A stretch of DNA of 64,000 nt from Seonamhaeicola sp. ML3 (lineage in GTDB: Bacteria; Bacteroidota; Bacteroidia; Flavobacteriales; Flavobacteriaceae): positions 2,108,001 through 2,172,000 of the forward strand of contig NZ_CP096884.1 in assembly GCF_023273855.1 (NCBI RefSeq), given 5' to 3'. A model generated the notes under the pieces. That model was not told the origin of the DNA, did not search any database, and was given only the letters and a program-made list of their open reading frames with translations. The translations under genes were made by a program, and so were the position numbers. Each line of letters opens with the position of its first letter. Position 1 is the stretch's first letter. Shown here piece by piece: positions 55,787-64,000 of the stretch.

Positions 55787-57661
55787 ATGAAAAATTTTAA
55801 GATAAAAATAGTATTGCTTCTAGGTTTGCTTTTTGCATTTTCCTGTGAAGAATATTTAGATATCGCACCGGAAGCAGAGATAGATATAACAGATGTATTT
55901 GCGACTTTCCGTACCTCTCAAGGTTTTGTAGAGGAGATGTACAACTTGGTAGTGGAGTACGGTACTTCCGGACATTCATTCCAGGACTATACCTTTGGTG
56001 ATGACACCTTCAGGACTGGCCAGTTCAGTGGTGCCGTGGACCGTGGACAGCTCAACAATTGGGTAACCCAGCGATTTGCTTATTTTGGTAAGAATACGCA
56101 CCAAAACAGACCTGGAGATTCCAATAACAACCAGGCCAGACGTAGACCAAGGATATGGAGAGGTAGTATGACAGGTATCCGTAAGGCCAATATCGTGCTT
56201 GCCAACCAAGATTTAATGGAAGGCCTTAGCACCGAGGAAAAGAACGTAATATTAGGACAGGCCTACTTTTTCAGGGCTTTCTTCCACAACGAGATCATGA
56301 AGTTCTGGGGGCGTTTCCCACACATCACAGAAGTATTCGAGGGTGCGATCACCATACAACGTCCGGAGACCTATAAAGAGGTTGCATTATCCGTTAACGA
56401 GGATTACAAAAAGGCCATCGAGCTATTGCCCGTAAACTGGGACAACGAGACTTACGGACAGGCAACATTGGGCAACAATGCCGGTAGGGTGACAAAAGGA
56501 GCTGCTTACGCATTTCAGGGGAAGAACCTGTTATGGGCTGCCAGCCCGCTGATGTTCTTTAACAACCAGCCGGGAATCGACACCTATACCTATGATACGG
56601 AACTGGCCTCAATGGCCGCCGAGGCTTTTGCAGAAGTGCTCAAGTTGGCACAGGCCGGCGAATATTCACTGGCACAGAACATGGAAGATTACAAGAAAGT
56701 ATTATGGGAAGTACCGAGAAACAGGTGGCCCGGTCTTGCTCCAGAAGCTAGGGAGCTTATCTTTGCAGGTTCGGGAGGTTCATCCGTTGGGCAGACGATA
56801 GCCTTCATGGCAGCCGGTATCCCAAGACCTATCGGTCAATCTGCATCAGGGAACGATGCGGCCACGCATAATTTTATATACAACAATTTTGGAATGGCCA
56901 ATGGGCTATCCATAGAGGACGATTTGAGCGGTGCCTATGGCCCTACGCTATACGACCCGACCAAGCCGTTCGATAACCGTGACCCACGTTTCGATGCATG
57001 GATTTTTTCCGATAGGGACGTTATCTCTACCAGAGGGGGCGTACAACCACAGAATAGAGTTGCCCAGTTATGGGACGACGGAAGCGGTAATTCCGGTTCA
57101 CACCGTGGTGCTGGTAATGTATCACGAACAGGGTATATGTTCAAGAAGTTCTATCCGGAGATCAATGGCCAGTACCATGTACAGCGCGGGAACAATATCA
57201 TTAGAAGGTTTACGGGAATGCGCATCCACATGAGGTTGACCGATGTTTACCTAATGTATGCAGAGGCCCTTCATGTAGCCAAGGGAGCAACTACACCGTC
57301 CAATGGTTTTGCATTGACTGCGGAACAGGCGATAAACACGCTAAGGGACAGAGCGGGGATACCCAATGTACACCCTGCAATTGTTGCAGACAACATCAAG
57401 TTCATGGACGAGCTGAGACGAGAGAGAGCAGTAGAGCTGTCTTATGAGGCACACAGATGGATGGATATCCGTCGTTGGGGAGTTGCCCATGAGGACAAGT
57501 ACAAAATGAAGACGGGATTAAACTTTGATAAGGACTGGACATTCTTTGAAGAATTCCTGCTTGTAGAGAGAGTTTGTGAGTATCCAAAACATTACTGGTT
57601 ACCGTTCGAAGCTAACCAAACACAGTTTTATGAAGGTTTCCCTCAAAATCCGGGTTGGTAA
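55787..57661 (+). CDS. SusD-family lipoprotein (second), GC-rich interior
   Basis: Lipoprotein of 624 aa (lipobox AFSC, Cys20) with SusD signatures ILGQAYFFRAFFHNEIMKFW and the C-terminal RRERAVELSYEAHRWMDIRRWG. From about 55,970 to 57,540 the base composition jumps: lines I counted are 53-57% GC with C- and G-ending codons, against about 30-35% in most neighbouring Sus gene lines. The first ~180 bp and the end look native. The frame is intact and the protein looks functional, so this seems to be a recombined gene rather than a damaged one. Confidence 0.92.
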   Translation: MKNFKIKIVLLLGLLFAFSCEEYLDIAPEAEIDITDVFATFRTSQGFVEEMYNLVVEYGTSGHSFQDYTFGDDTFRTGQFSGAVDRGQLNNWVTQRFAYFGKNTHQNRPGDSNNNQARRRPRIWRGSMTGIRKANIVLANQDLMEGLSTEEKNVILGQAYFFRAFFHNEIMKFWGRFPHITEVFEGAITIQRPETYKEVALSVNEDYKKAIELLPVNWDNETYGQATLGNNAGRVTKGAAYAFQGKNLLWAASPLMFFNNQPGIDTYTYDTELASMAAEAFAEVLKLAQAGEYSLAQNMEDYKKVLWEVPRNRWPGLAPEARELIFAGSGGSSVGQTIAFMAAGIPRPIGQSASGNDAATHNFIYNNFGMANGLSIEDDLSGAYGPTLYDPTKPFDNRDPRFDAWIFSDRDVISTRGGVQPQNRVAQLWDDGSGNSGSHRGAGNVSRTGYMFKKFYPEINGQYHVQRGNNIIRRFTGMRIHMRLTDVYLMYAEALHVAKGATTPSNGFALTAEQAINTLRDRAGIPNVHPAIVADNIKFMDELRRERAVELSYEAHRWMDIRRWGVAHEDKYKMKTGLNFDKDWTFFEEFLLVERVCEYPKHYWLPFEANQTQFYEGFPQNPGW

Positions 57662-57704
57662 TAAATTTGTACAAACTAAATACTAAAATACTAAAGAAAA
57701 TAAA

Positions 57705-60700
57705 ATGAAGATAAATAAAATATATAGGTTGTTTGCCCTCGTATGCTTCACCATGTTGAGCTTTGGTGGTATTGCCACTGCTCAATCGGCGGGCGTAGAA
57801 ATATCGGCAACCGTGGTTGATGAACAAGGGAATCCTTTAGGTGATGTCAACGTTTACGGTCCCAACGGTATTAAAACGTCTACCGATGCCAACGGGGTAT
57901 TCAGTATAGCATTACCTAATGACGAAACTGTTGTTATACAGAAAAAAGGTTATGAATCAGAGCTTGTTAGCTTAACTACTATAGCTGGTAAGGTAACTCT
58001 AGAAAAATCTGATTTCCTTGCTTCAGAAGACGATGAGGTTAATATGGGAGTTGTTAAAAAAGACAGACGCGAGATAGTTGGTTCTGTAACGTCAATTAAT
58101 ACTAAGGATCGTTTAACATACGATAATACCCAGTTTGTTAGAGATTACATAGCTGGTTTAGTGGTAGGTGTTAGAGCTACTAATAATACAGGTCTTGGTG
58201 TATCATCCAACATTAGAGGTATTGGAAATGCACTTTTTGTAATTGATGGAGTTTTTGGTCGTGACCCCAATGTATTGAACATGGAAGAGGTAGAGCAAAT
58301 AACGGTATTAAAAGATGCCAATGCTGTGGCCTTATATGGTAGCCAAGGTAGAAATGGTGTTATAATAATAAACACAAAGCGCGGTAAAATAAATAAAAAA
58401 GAAGTCAATGTTAACGTACGTTCAGGTATTAGATCACCTTTAGCTTTGCCTAATTATTTAGATGCTGCTACTTTTATGGAAATGCGTAACGAGGCTTTTG
58501 CAAATGATGGTCAAGATGTTTCAGTTGTTGGATTTCCGCAAGAACAAATTCAAAACACACGAAGTGGTTTAAACCCAATTGAGTATCCAGATGCTAATTT
58601 ATTGGATTTCATGCAGCCATTTATTTCTACTCATAATGTTATTGCTGAATTTTCAGGAGGTAATGATAAATCGCAGTATTACGTAAATACTGGTTGGCTT
58701 TATAATGAAGATTGGATCAATATAAATGAAGATGTTAACGCTGGTACTAACCGCTTTAATGTTAGAGGGAATATTGATTTTAAGGTAAACGACTGGATTA
58801 CAAGTAGTATTGATGGTGTGGCAATTATAAGTAGCGATAAAAGTTCTAGATCAAACTTACTTAATGCCTCTACTACATTCATACCATTTGATTATGCACC
58901 TTTAATTCCTGTAAGTGCCTTAGATACAGAAAATAACCCAGATTTAGCTACGCTATTATCTGGAGCTAATATTTTTGAGGGTAATTTACTTGGTACGGCT
59001 CAGCAAATCGGAGTTAATGCTCCTGTTGCACGAGCTATTGCTGGTGGTTATCAAAATAGGGTGTTTCGTGTAACGCAGTTGAATAATGCTATTAATTTTG
59101 ATTTGTCTAAGGTTACAGATGGACTATCAGCTAAAACCTATATAAGTTTCGATTTCTTTGATACTTATACCACTTCTATAGCGAATCAGTATAGAACGTA
59201 TGCTATTACTGGCTGGGAAGATGGAAAAATAACAGGTTTACAAGATTTTGGTCAAGATAGAAGAGATTTATCTGAGAATGTAGCTTCTAATGGATTTGTT
59301 ACTAGAATAGGTATGTATGCATTAGTTAATTATGACAAAACTTTTGCTACAGACCACTCAATAAACACAACGATATTGGGGTATTACAATTCGCAAAGGA
59401 GAGACGGAGCCAGACAAACTGATAGAGATTCTCATTTAGGGTTCCAGTTAACTTACGATTTCAAGAAAAAATTATTTGTTGATTTTTCTGGAGCTTATGC
59501 GCACTCAATTAAATTACCTGAAGGTAACAGAGGTGGGTTTTCACCAACAGTTGGTTTAGGCTATATCGTAAGTGAGGAATCATTTTTAAAGGATAGTGAT
59601 TTTGTGAATTACTTGAAATTAAAAGCTTCTGGAGGAATCATTAGTTCAGATACTGGAATTAATGGGTACTACTTGTACGATGAGAATTATACAGATGGAG
59701 CTTCTTTTGGATGGGCAGATGGTTTATTTTCTAATAGAAGACAGAACATTACTCAAGGGGCTAATCCCAATTTAGGATATGAAGAGCGTATAGATTTAAA
59801 CGTTGGTTTTGAAGCGTATTTAATGAACTCACTTTGGATTGAAGGTAATTATTTCAGAACAGAGTTAGATAAACAATTAGTATTCTTAGCCGATCAATAT
59901 CCTTCTTATTATGGAACCTTTAGACCAAGAGATAATTTCAACGCCAATTTATATACAGGTTTTGACTTAGGAATTAATTTTAATAAAACATTTAATGACT
60001 TTTCAATAGGGTTAGGAGCGAATGTTTTATACAGCCAAACTGAAGCTTCAAAAAGATCTGAAACGAATGAGTTTGAATATCAGAACAGACAAGGCCTAGA
60101 GTTGTCAGAAGTTTTTGGTTTTGAAGATTTAGGATTCTATACACCAGCAGACTTTACTACAGATAACGAAGGTAACTTAGTTTTAAATGGTAATTTACCT
60201 GTGCCTGACTTCGGAGCAGTACAACCAGGAGATTTAAGATATGCCGATCAAAATGGTGATGGTATTATCGATCAAGACGACCGGGTTGCAATTGGTCAGA
60301 CGGCTAGTCCATGGACTTATGGTGTTAACCTTAACTTAAAATACAAGAGATTTAATTTATTTGTTTTAGGTACCGGTCAAACAGGAGGTCAAGATAGTAG
60401 ATTAAACAACAGGTTTAATAATTATTATGCTCCTGATGGTACGGATAAATACTCTGAGGAAGTGTTAGGTCGTTGGACTCCACAAACAGCGAATACGGCT
60501 ACTTTTCCTAGGTTATCAGCTCAGGAAAATCAAAATAACTTCAGAACATCAACGTTCTGGTTATATGATAATGCATTCTTTAGAATTAATAGAGCTCAGT
60601 TAACTTATGAGTTTACTGATACCTTGTGTGATAAAATTGGTGTTGAAGATTTCAGTTTAAATTTCCAAGGAACCAATATATTCGAAGTAGCTGAAAATAA

Positions 60701-60776
60701 AGATATTAGACAGCTTAATATAGGTAGTGGACCTCAGTCTAGTACATATACGCTTGGTGTAAGAGTGTCATTTTAA
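57705..60776 (+). CDS. Divergent SusC-like TonB-dependent importer (third)
   Basis: Protein of 1023 aa with a signal peptide (ending IATAQS), a regulatory beta-domain (EISATVVDEQGNPLGDVNVYG), a plug (VIDGVFG, ITVLKDANAVALYGSQGRNGVIIINTKRG) and a barrel ending YTLGVRVSF. The usual DEVVVVGYG motif is replaced by DDEVNMGVVKKDRREIVGS, so the N-terminal coupling region is atypical. The first ~200 bp are GC-richer (45-50% in counted lines) than the rest, continuing the anomalous block of the upstream susD. It pairs with the susD 24 bp downstream. Confidence 0.9.
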   Translation: MKINKIYRLFALVCFTMLSFGGIATAQSAGVEISATVVDEQGNPLGDVNVYGPNGIKTSTDANGVFSIALPNDETVVIQKKGYESELVSLTTIAGKVTLEKSDFLASEDDEVNMGVVKKDRREIVGSVTSINTKDRLTYDNTQFVRDYIAGLVVGVRATNNTGLGVSSNIRGIGNALFVIDGVFGRDPNVLNMEEVEQITVLKDANAVALYGSQGRNGVIIINTKRGKINKKEVNVNVRSGIRSPLALPNYLDAATFMEMRNEAFANDGQDVSVVGFPQEQIQNTRSGLNPIEYPDANLLDFMQPFISTHNVIAEFSGGNDKSQYYVNTGWLYNEDWININEDVNAGTNRFNVRGNIDFKVNDWITSSIDGVAIISSDKSSRSNLLNASTTFIPFDYAPLIPVSALDTENNPDLATLLSGANIFEGNLLGTAQQIGVNAPVARAIAGGYQNRVFRVTQLNNAINFDLSKVTDGLSAKTYISFDFFDTYTTSIANQYRTYAITGWEDGKITGLQDFGQDRRDLSENVASNGFVTRIGMYALVNYDKTFATDHSINTTILGYYNSQRRDGARQTDRDSHLGFQLTYDFKKKLFVDFSGAYAHSIKLPEGNRGGFSPTVGLGYIVSEESFLKDSDFVNYLKLKASGGIISSDTGINGYYLYDENYTDGASFGWADGLFSNRRQNITQGANPNLGYEERIDLNVGFEAYLMNSLWIEGNYFRTELDKQLVFLADQYPSYYGTFRPRDNFNANLYTGFDLGINFNKTFNDFSIGLGANVLYSQTEASKRSETNEFEYQNRQGLELSEVFGFEDLGFYTPADFTTDNEGNLVLNGNLPVPDFGAVQPGDLRYADQNGDGIIDQDDRVAIGQTASPWTYGVNLNLKYKRFNLFVLGTGQTGGQDSRLNNRFNNYYAPDGTDKYSEEVLGRWTPQTANTATFPRLSAQENQNNFRTSTFWLYDNAFFRINRAQLTYEFTDTLCDKIGVEDFSLNFQGTNIFEVAENKDIRQLNIGSGPQSSTYTLGVRVSF

Positions 60777-60800
60777 TAAAATAAAAATTAGATATATAAA

Positions 60801-62522
60801 ATGAAAAATTTAACAAAATATATAATAATTATATCTGTCTTTACAGCTATAGTTAGTTGTGATACCATCTTCGAGCCTATTGATGAAAATAGATTGGACT
60901 TTGAGTTTGTTAGTACCGATCCAGCATCTGCAGAAGGTATATTATTAAATGGGTACTCCCGTTTAGTAGACCAGTTTGGTTTTACTGAAGTAGCAACAGA
61001 TGATGCTGTTCACAACCAATTAAATAATGACTTAAAAAATATAGCTCAAGGAGGTTTAAACGCTCAGTCTAATCCTGCTGCTACTTCACGTTGGAATAAT
61101 TTTGAAAGTATATTGTGGATAAATAAATTTTTAGAAATTATCAACGCTGGTGAGATTGCATGGTCTCCTAACGAAGAAATAAACGAAATGTTTTACATGC
61201 GTATGGAAGGTGAAGCCCTAGCGTTAAGAGCGTTGCATCACTATTACATATTACAGGCTCATGCAGGTATTGGTACTTCAGGACAATTATTGGGAGTTCC
61301 TTATTTAACTGAGTTTATTGAGTCTTCCGGTAATTTTAACACACCACGTTTATCTTTTGAGGCCACTGTTCAAGCAATCATGGCTGATTTTGATGCAGCG
61401 TTAGCGTTATTACCAACCGATTATTCTGATGACCCAGGAGCTGTTGATCCAGTATACCAACAGTATGATTTTGATAACTATCAGGTAGTTAACGGTTCTT
61501 TTTACAACCTAAGAATTTCTGGTAGAATAGTAAGAGCATTAAAAGCGCGTGTAGCGCTTTTCGCAGCCAGCCCATCATTTTTAAATGATCAAGGGTATTA
61601 CAATATGGCGGCAACTGATGCCAGTGAATTATTAAATACTATAGGAGGTGTTTCTGGTTTAGTTGCTAATGGTGCAGAATATTACAAAACCTATAATGAA
61701 GATGATGATGCAGAAATGATTTGGAGAGGTAACATACAAGGTAGCCCAAGTTCAGCTGTAGAGAGACGTCAATTCCCTCCCTCTGTAAATGGTGATGGTG
61801 ATGTTAATCCTACACAGAATTTCGTAGATGCTTTCCCAATGCAAAGCGGATTCCCTGCAACTACAGCTAATGGTTACGATCCACAAGACCCTTACAGTAA
61901 TAGAGATCCTAGACTGACTGAATATGTGGTAGTAAATGGAAGCTCTTATGGAGGAGGAACTATCAACACTGGTGTTGGTGGAGGAATTGATAGATTAGAT
62001 TCTATTCCTGAATTTTCTACAACAACAGGGTATTACCTTAAAAAGACATTACACCCTGGTGTAAGGTTAAATGATGATGGTTCTAGTGTTGGTCAAAGAC
62101 ATTATGATGTTTATTTTAGATATACAGAATTATTCTTGATATTTGCTGAAGCTGCTAATGAAGTTGGTGGACCAGATCAGGCCATTAATGGGATGTCTGC
62201 TCGTGATGTTATAGCTGCTATAAGAGAAAGAGCAGGTCTTGACCAGCCAGATAGTTATTTAGCATCTATTACAACAAAAGAGGCAATGCGTGAATTAATT
62301 AGAAATGAGCGTAGATTAGAGCTTAGTTTTGAAGGACATAGATTCTGGGATTTAAGACGTTGGGGGGTATCTTTAAATGAAACTGCCTCTGGTTATTTCT
62401 TTAATGGAACCGAATACATAGATATACCATCTGTGGAGTCCAGAAGTTTTCCAACATTGTATATGCCAATTCCTAATAATGAGGTTTTGAGATTTGACAT
62501 AGAACAAAATGCAGGCTATTAA
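60801..62522 (+). CDS. SusD-family lipoprotein (third)
   Basis: Surface lipoprotein of 573 aa: lipobox AIVSC (Cys20), EGEALALRALHHYYILQAHAG in the N-terminal half, IRNERRLELSFEGHRFWDLRRWG and a final MPIPNNEVLRFDIEQNAGY, all SusD features. Partner of the divergent SusC-like protein; base composition is native (AT-rich). Confidence 0.93.
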   Translation: MKNLTKYIIIISVFTAIVSCDTIFEPIDENRLDFEFVSTDPASAEGILLNGYSRLVDQFGFTEVATDDAVHNQLNNDLKNIAQGGLNAQSNPAATSRWNNFESILWINKFLEIINAGEIAWSPNEEINEMFYMRMEGEALALRALHHYYILQAHAGIGTSGQLLGVPYLTEFIESSGNFNTPRLSFEATVQAIMADFDAALALLPTDYSDDPGAVDPVYQQYDFDNYQVVNGSFYNLRISGRIVRALKARVALFAASPSFLNDQGYYNMAATDASELLNTIGGVSGLVANGAEYYKTYNEDDDAEMIWRGNIQGSPSSAVERRQFPPSVNGDGDVNPTQNFVDAFPMQSGFPATTANGYDPQDPYSNRDPRLTEYVVVNGSSYGGGTINTGVGGGIDRLDSIPEFSTTTGYYLKKTLHPGVRLNDDGSSVGQRHYDVYFRYTELFLIFAEAANEVGGPDQAINGMSARDVIAAIRERAGLDQPDSYLASITTKEAMRELIRNERRLELSFEGHRFWDLRRWGVSLNETASGYFFNGTEYIDIPSVESRSFPTLYMPIPNNEVLRFDIEQNAGY

Positions 62523-62557
62523 GGCTAAATTTTAAAAGAATTAAAACATATTTAAAC

Positions 62558-63613
62558 ATGAAAATAAAATTAATTATAATTTTCGCAGTGCTTCTAAGTA
62601 TCATGGCTTGTGAAAATCAAGATAATATAGTTGCAGATTTCGGCTCAACTTCAGTCTTTTTTCCATTCCAAAGACCTGCTAGAACTTTAGTTCAAGGTAA
62701 CTACGATCTGGGATTTAATGACAACGATAACAATGGTAGATTTGAAATTGGTGTTGTAATGTCTGGAGTTGTTGAAAATGGTATGGACAGAAGAGTGTTT
62801 TTTGAACTGGCTCCAGACTTAATAGATGCAAATACATTGGGAGTAGATTCTGTTAATGTGCAATTATTACCAGCTTCTTACTATACTATAGAACAGTCAA
62901 GTCCAGTTACTATTCCTGCAGGTTCTATAAATGGACGTATTCCTGTTCAGTTAGAAGATGCATTCTTTGATGACCCTTTAGCTTTTGCAGCAGAAAATGA
63001 AACACATTATGTAATTCCTTTAAGAATAACTGATTTTGAAGGACTAGACTCTTTATTAACAGGAGTTCCTCTTGTAGACAACCCTGTTAAAGTAGTAGAT
63101 GAAGATTGGAATCCTGCTCCAAAAGATTACACGCTTTTTGGTATAAAGTTCATGAACAAATACCAAGGTATATATTTACGTCGTGGAGCTGATGTTATGA
63201 CAAATGGTCTTGGCGAGGTAACTACCTCTGAATATAGAGCTGAGTTTGTTGTAGACGATGAGTTGACCGATTTAATGACTAGTGGAAGGTCTAGTGTAAA
63301 TTACGATAATCGTGTACGTAGAGGAGAACTTACAAGTCCAGGAAATGTTAATATCCAATTACTATTCAATAGTGATGAAACATGTACTATAACTAGTGCT
63401 GAAGACGATCCTTATAATGTATCTGGATCTGGAAGATTTGTTGAAGATGGTGATGCTTTTGGAGGAGAACAACGTGATGTTATTTATTTAGATTATTCTT
63501 ATACCGATGCAGTAAATAATGAAACGCATGCAGTAAAGGATACTCTTGTTATTAGAAACAGAAATGTGAAATTTGAGCAGTTTGTTTTAGAACTTACTGA
63601 ATCTGATGATTAA
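62558..63613 (+). CDS. DUF1735-like surface lipoprotein
   Basis: Protein of 351 aa with lipobox IMAC (Cys18). The N-terminal part (about residues 30-170) has the beta-sandwich pattern of DUF1735 domains: VFFELAPDLIDANTL, LLPASYYTIEQSSPVTIPAGS, ETHYVIPLRITDFEGLDS. The C-terminal part is beta-rich and unassigned. Proteins of this layout, coded after susD, usually serve as surface glycan-binding proteins; binding to the same polysaccharide is inferred from position. Last gene before the terminator. Confidence 0.75.
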   Translation: MKIKLIIIFAVLLSIMACENQDNIVADFGSTSVFFPFQRPARTLVQGNYDLGFNDNDNNGRFEIGVVMSGVVENGMDRRVFFELAPDLIDANTLGVDSVNVQLLPASYYTIEQSSPVTIPAGSINGRIPVQLEDAFFDDPLAFAAENETHYVIPLRITDFEGLDSLLTGVPLVDNPVKVVDEDWNPAPKDYTLFGIKFMNKYQGIYLRRGADVMTNGLGEVTTSEYRAEFVVDDELTDLMTSGRSSVNYDNRVRRGELTSPGNVNIQLLFNSDETCTITSAEDDPYNVSGSGRFVEDGDAFGGEQRDVIYLDYSYTDAVNNETHAVKDTLVIRNRNVKFEQFVLELTESDD

Positions 63614-63651
63614 TAGTTTCAGTTTCTCTAACAAAATCCGTTAGATATATA

Positions 63652-63683
63652 AAAAAGCGAGACATTTAAGTCTCGCTTTTTTT
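63652..63683 (+). terminator. Terminator of the second Sus block
   Basis: AAAAAGCGAGAC, loop ATTTAA, GTCTCGCTTTTTTT: a perfect stem with a long T-run, about 40 bp after the DUF1735 gene. Confidence 0.92.
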
Positions 63684-63710
63684 ATTGAATTTTAGGTTTT
63701 GTTTAATATT

Positions 63711-63755
63711 CAGGATACAACAGGATAGATAATATTTTTTATCATAATATATTAG
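63711..63755 (+). promoter_or_regulatory. CAGGAYA tandem-repeat promoter, site 5 (candidate small RNA)
   Basis: CAGGATACAACAGGATA (63711-63727) and -7 box TATATTAG (63748-63755), spacing 27 bp as at the other sites. Nothing but the terminated segment to 63851 lies downstream before site 6. Confidence 0.6.
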
Positions 63756-63759
63756 AACA

Positions 63760-63851
63760 ATATTCAAGTTTTTAGTTTAGAGTAAGTTATAATTATTTGA
63801 GTTAGTCACTACTCTCCATTGTATGTGTTGTTTACGATGGAGAGTTTTTTT
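63760..63851 (+). ncRNA. Candidate small RNA, about 90 nt
   Basis: Bounded by promoter site 5 (start inferred near 63760) and an intrinsic terminator at 63811-63851. No reading frame of useful length. The 5' half is AU-rich and unstructured by eye; the 3' half is the terminator hairpin. It could act as a trans-acting RNA of the locus, or be merely a terminated leader. Prediction only. Confidence 0.4.
63811..63851 (+). terminator. Intrinsic terminator of the candidate small RNA
   Basis: ACTCTCCATTGTA pairs with TACGATGGGAGAGT (one bulged G, one G-U pair), loop about 9 nt, followed by six T's. Confidence 0.8.
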
Positions 63852-63872
63852 ATGTGATATGCATAAAATATT

Positions 63873-63917
63873 CAGGACAGTGCAGGATAAAGTAAGGCAA
63901 TAAATAAGTTAGTTTTA
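63873..63917 (+). promoter_or_regulatory. CAGGAYA tandem-repeat promoter, site 6 (gene at right edge)
   Basis: CAGGACAGTGCAGGATA (63873-63889) and -7 box TAGTTTTA (63910-63917), 27 bp after the second repeat start and 37 bp before the next ATG. Confidence 0.7.
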
Positions 63918-63954
63918 TACACTATTATAATATTTAACAGTTAACTAAACTTTA

Positions 63955-64000
63955 ATGTCTAAAATCAAAATTTTATTCGGACTTACATTGGCAATTGGAT
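63955..64000 (+). CDS. Start of an exported protein, 3' end outside window
   Basis: ATG 63955 opens a frame running off the right edge: MSKIKILFGLTLAIG, a basic then hydrophobic start typical of a signal peptide. It is placed directly behind promoter site 6, so it belongs to the regulon. A polysaccharide lyase, glycosidase or sulfatase would fit the locus, but the 15 codons visible cannot tell. Confidence 0.55.
   Translation, partial: MSKIKILFGLTLAIG

Larger units (their letters stand above)
63614..63954 (+). other. Gene-free region with two promoters and two terminators
   Basis: Order along the plus strand: operon terminator (63652-63683), promoter site 5 (63711-63755), a short putative transcript, a second terminator (63811-63851), promoter site 6 (63873-63917), then the next gene. 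No protein-coding frame of note lies in it. Confidence 0.7.

Noticed and set aside
56592-57587. Several 60-100-codon frames on both strands inside the second susD
   Set aside because: They are side effects of the higher GC of this segment; the SusD frame is continuous and carries the family motifs.

Overview
The window comes from a low-GC member of the Bacteroidota, most likely a (probably marine) Flavobacteriaceae. The evidence is the SusC/SusD pairs, a hybrid two-component regulator, a division/cell-wall (dcw) cluster without murF or ddl, an FtsZ with a long acidic linker ending in a flavobacterial-type tail, many GTG/TTG starts with weak Shine-Dalgarno sequences, and Bacteroidota promoters of the form TTTG-N19-TAnnTTTG. 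Genus is not determined.

Layout. (1) 1-8,462: end of a Prc/Tsp protease gene and an OppC-type permease on +, then a minus-strand group (barrel protein, two alpha/beta hydrolases, an unrecognised protein, a Gfo/Idh/MocA dehydrogenase, the GTPase EngB). (2) 8,572-24,324: the dcw cluster mraZ-rsmH-ftsL-ftsI-murE-mraY-murD-ftsW-murG-murC-ftsQ-ftsA-ftsZ, then yqeY and tRNA-Arg(UCG). (3) 25,279-29,719, minus strand: a persulfide/thiosulfate module (Crp/Fnr regulator, two YeeE/YedE proteins, TauE/SafE permease, CstB-like MBL-rhodanese protein, DUF2892, HMA domain), with tRNA-Arg(ACG) beyond it. (4) 30,111 to the right edge: a uronic-acid polysaccharide utilisation locus. It has a GntR-type regulator, a uronate operon (SDR mannonate oxidoreductase, uxuA, kduI, kduD, DUF4861 lipoprotein, uxaC, MFS transporter), a hybrid two-component regulator, susC/susD/GH88, a GH2 enzyme, and a second block susC/susD/susC-like/susD/DUF1735, then the start of another exported protein.

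How the locus would work: SusC/SusD complexes import oligosaccharides. GH88 removes unsaturated uronate from lyase products and GH2 trims neutral or uronic residues. The MFS carrier takes hexuronates across the inner membrane. UxaC-UxuB-UxuA converts glucuronate, and KduI-KduD converts the unsaturated uronate product, both to 2-keto-3-deoxygluconate. No KDG kinase, KDPG aldolase, polysaccharide lyase or sulfatase is in the window.

Main new observations. Six sites in the locus share a 17-bp tandem repeat (CAGGAYAGNGCAGGAYA), and each has a -7 box starting exactly 27 bp after the start of the second repeat. This looks like one promoter class taking in the GntR gene, the uronate operon, GH2, the second Sus block and the gene at the right edge. 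One of the six appears to drive only a ~90-nt transcript ending in an intrinsic terminator, a candidate small RNA. In the sulfur module two CCTAGG-centred palindromes lie at identical spacing from -7 boxes, as expected for class II activation by the local Crp/Fnr protein. The second susD and the start of the following susC-like gene form a sharply GC-rich block, suggesting recombination.
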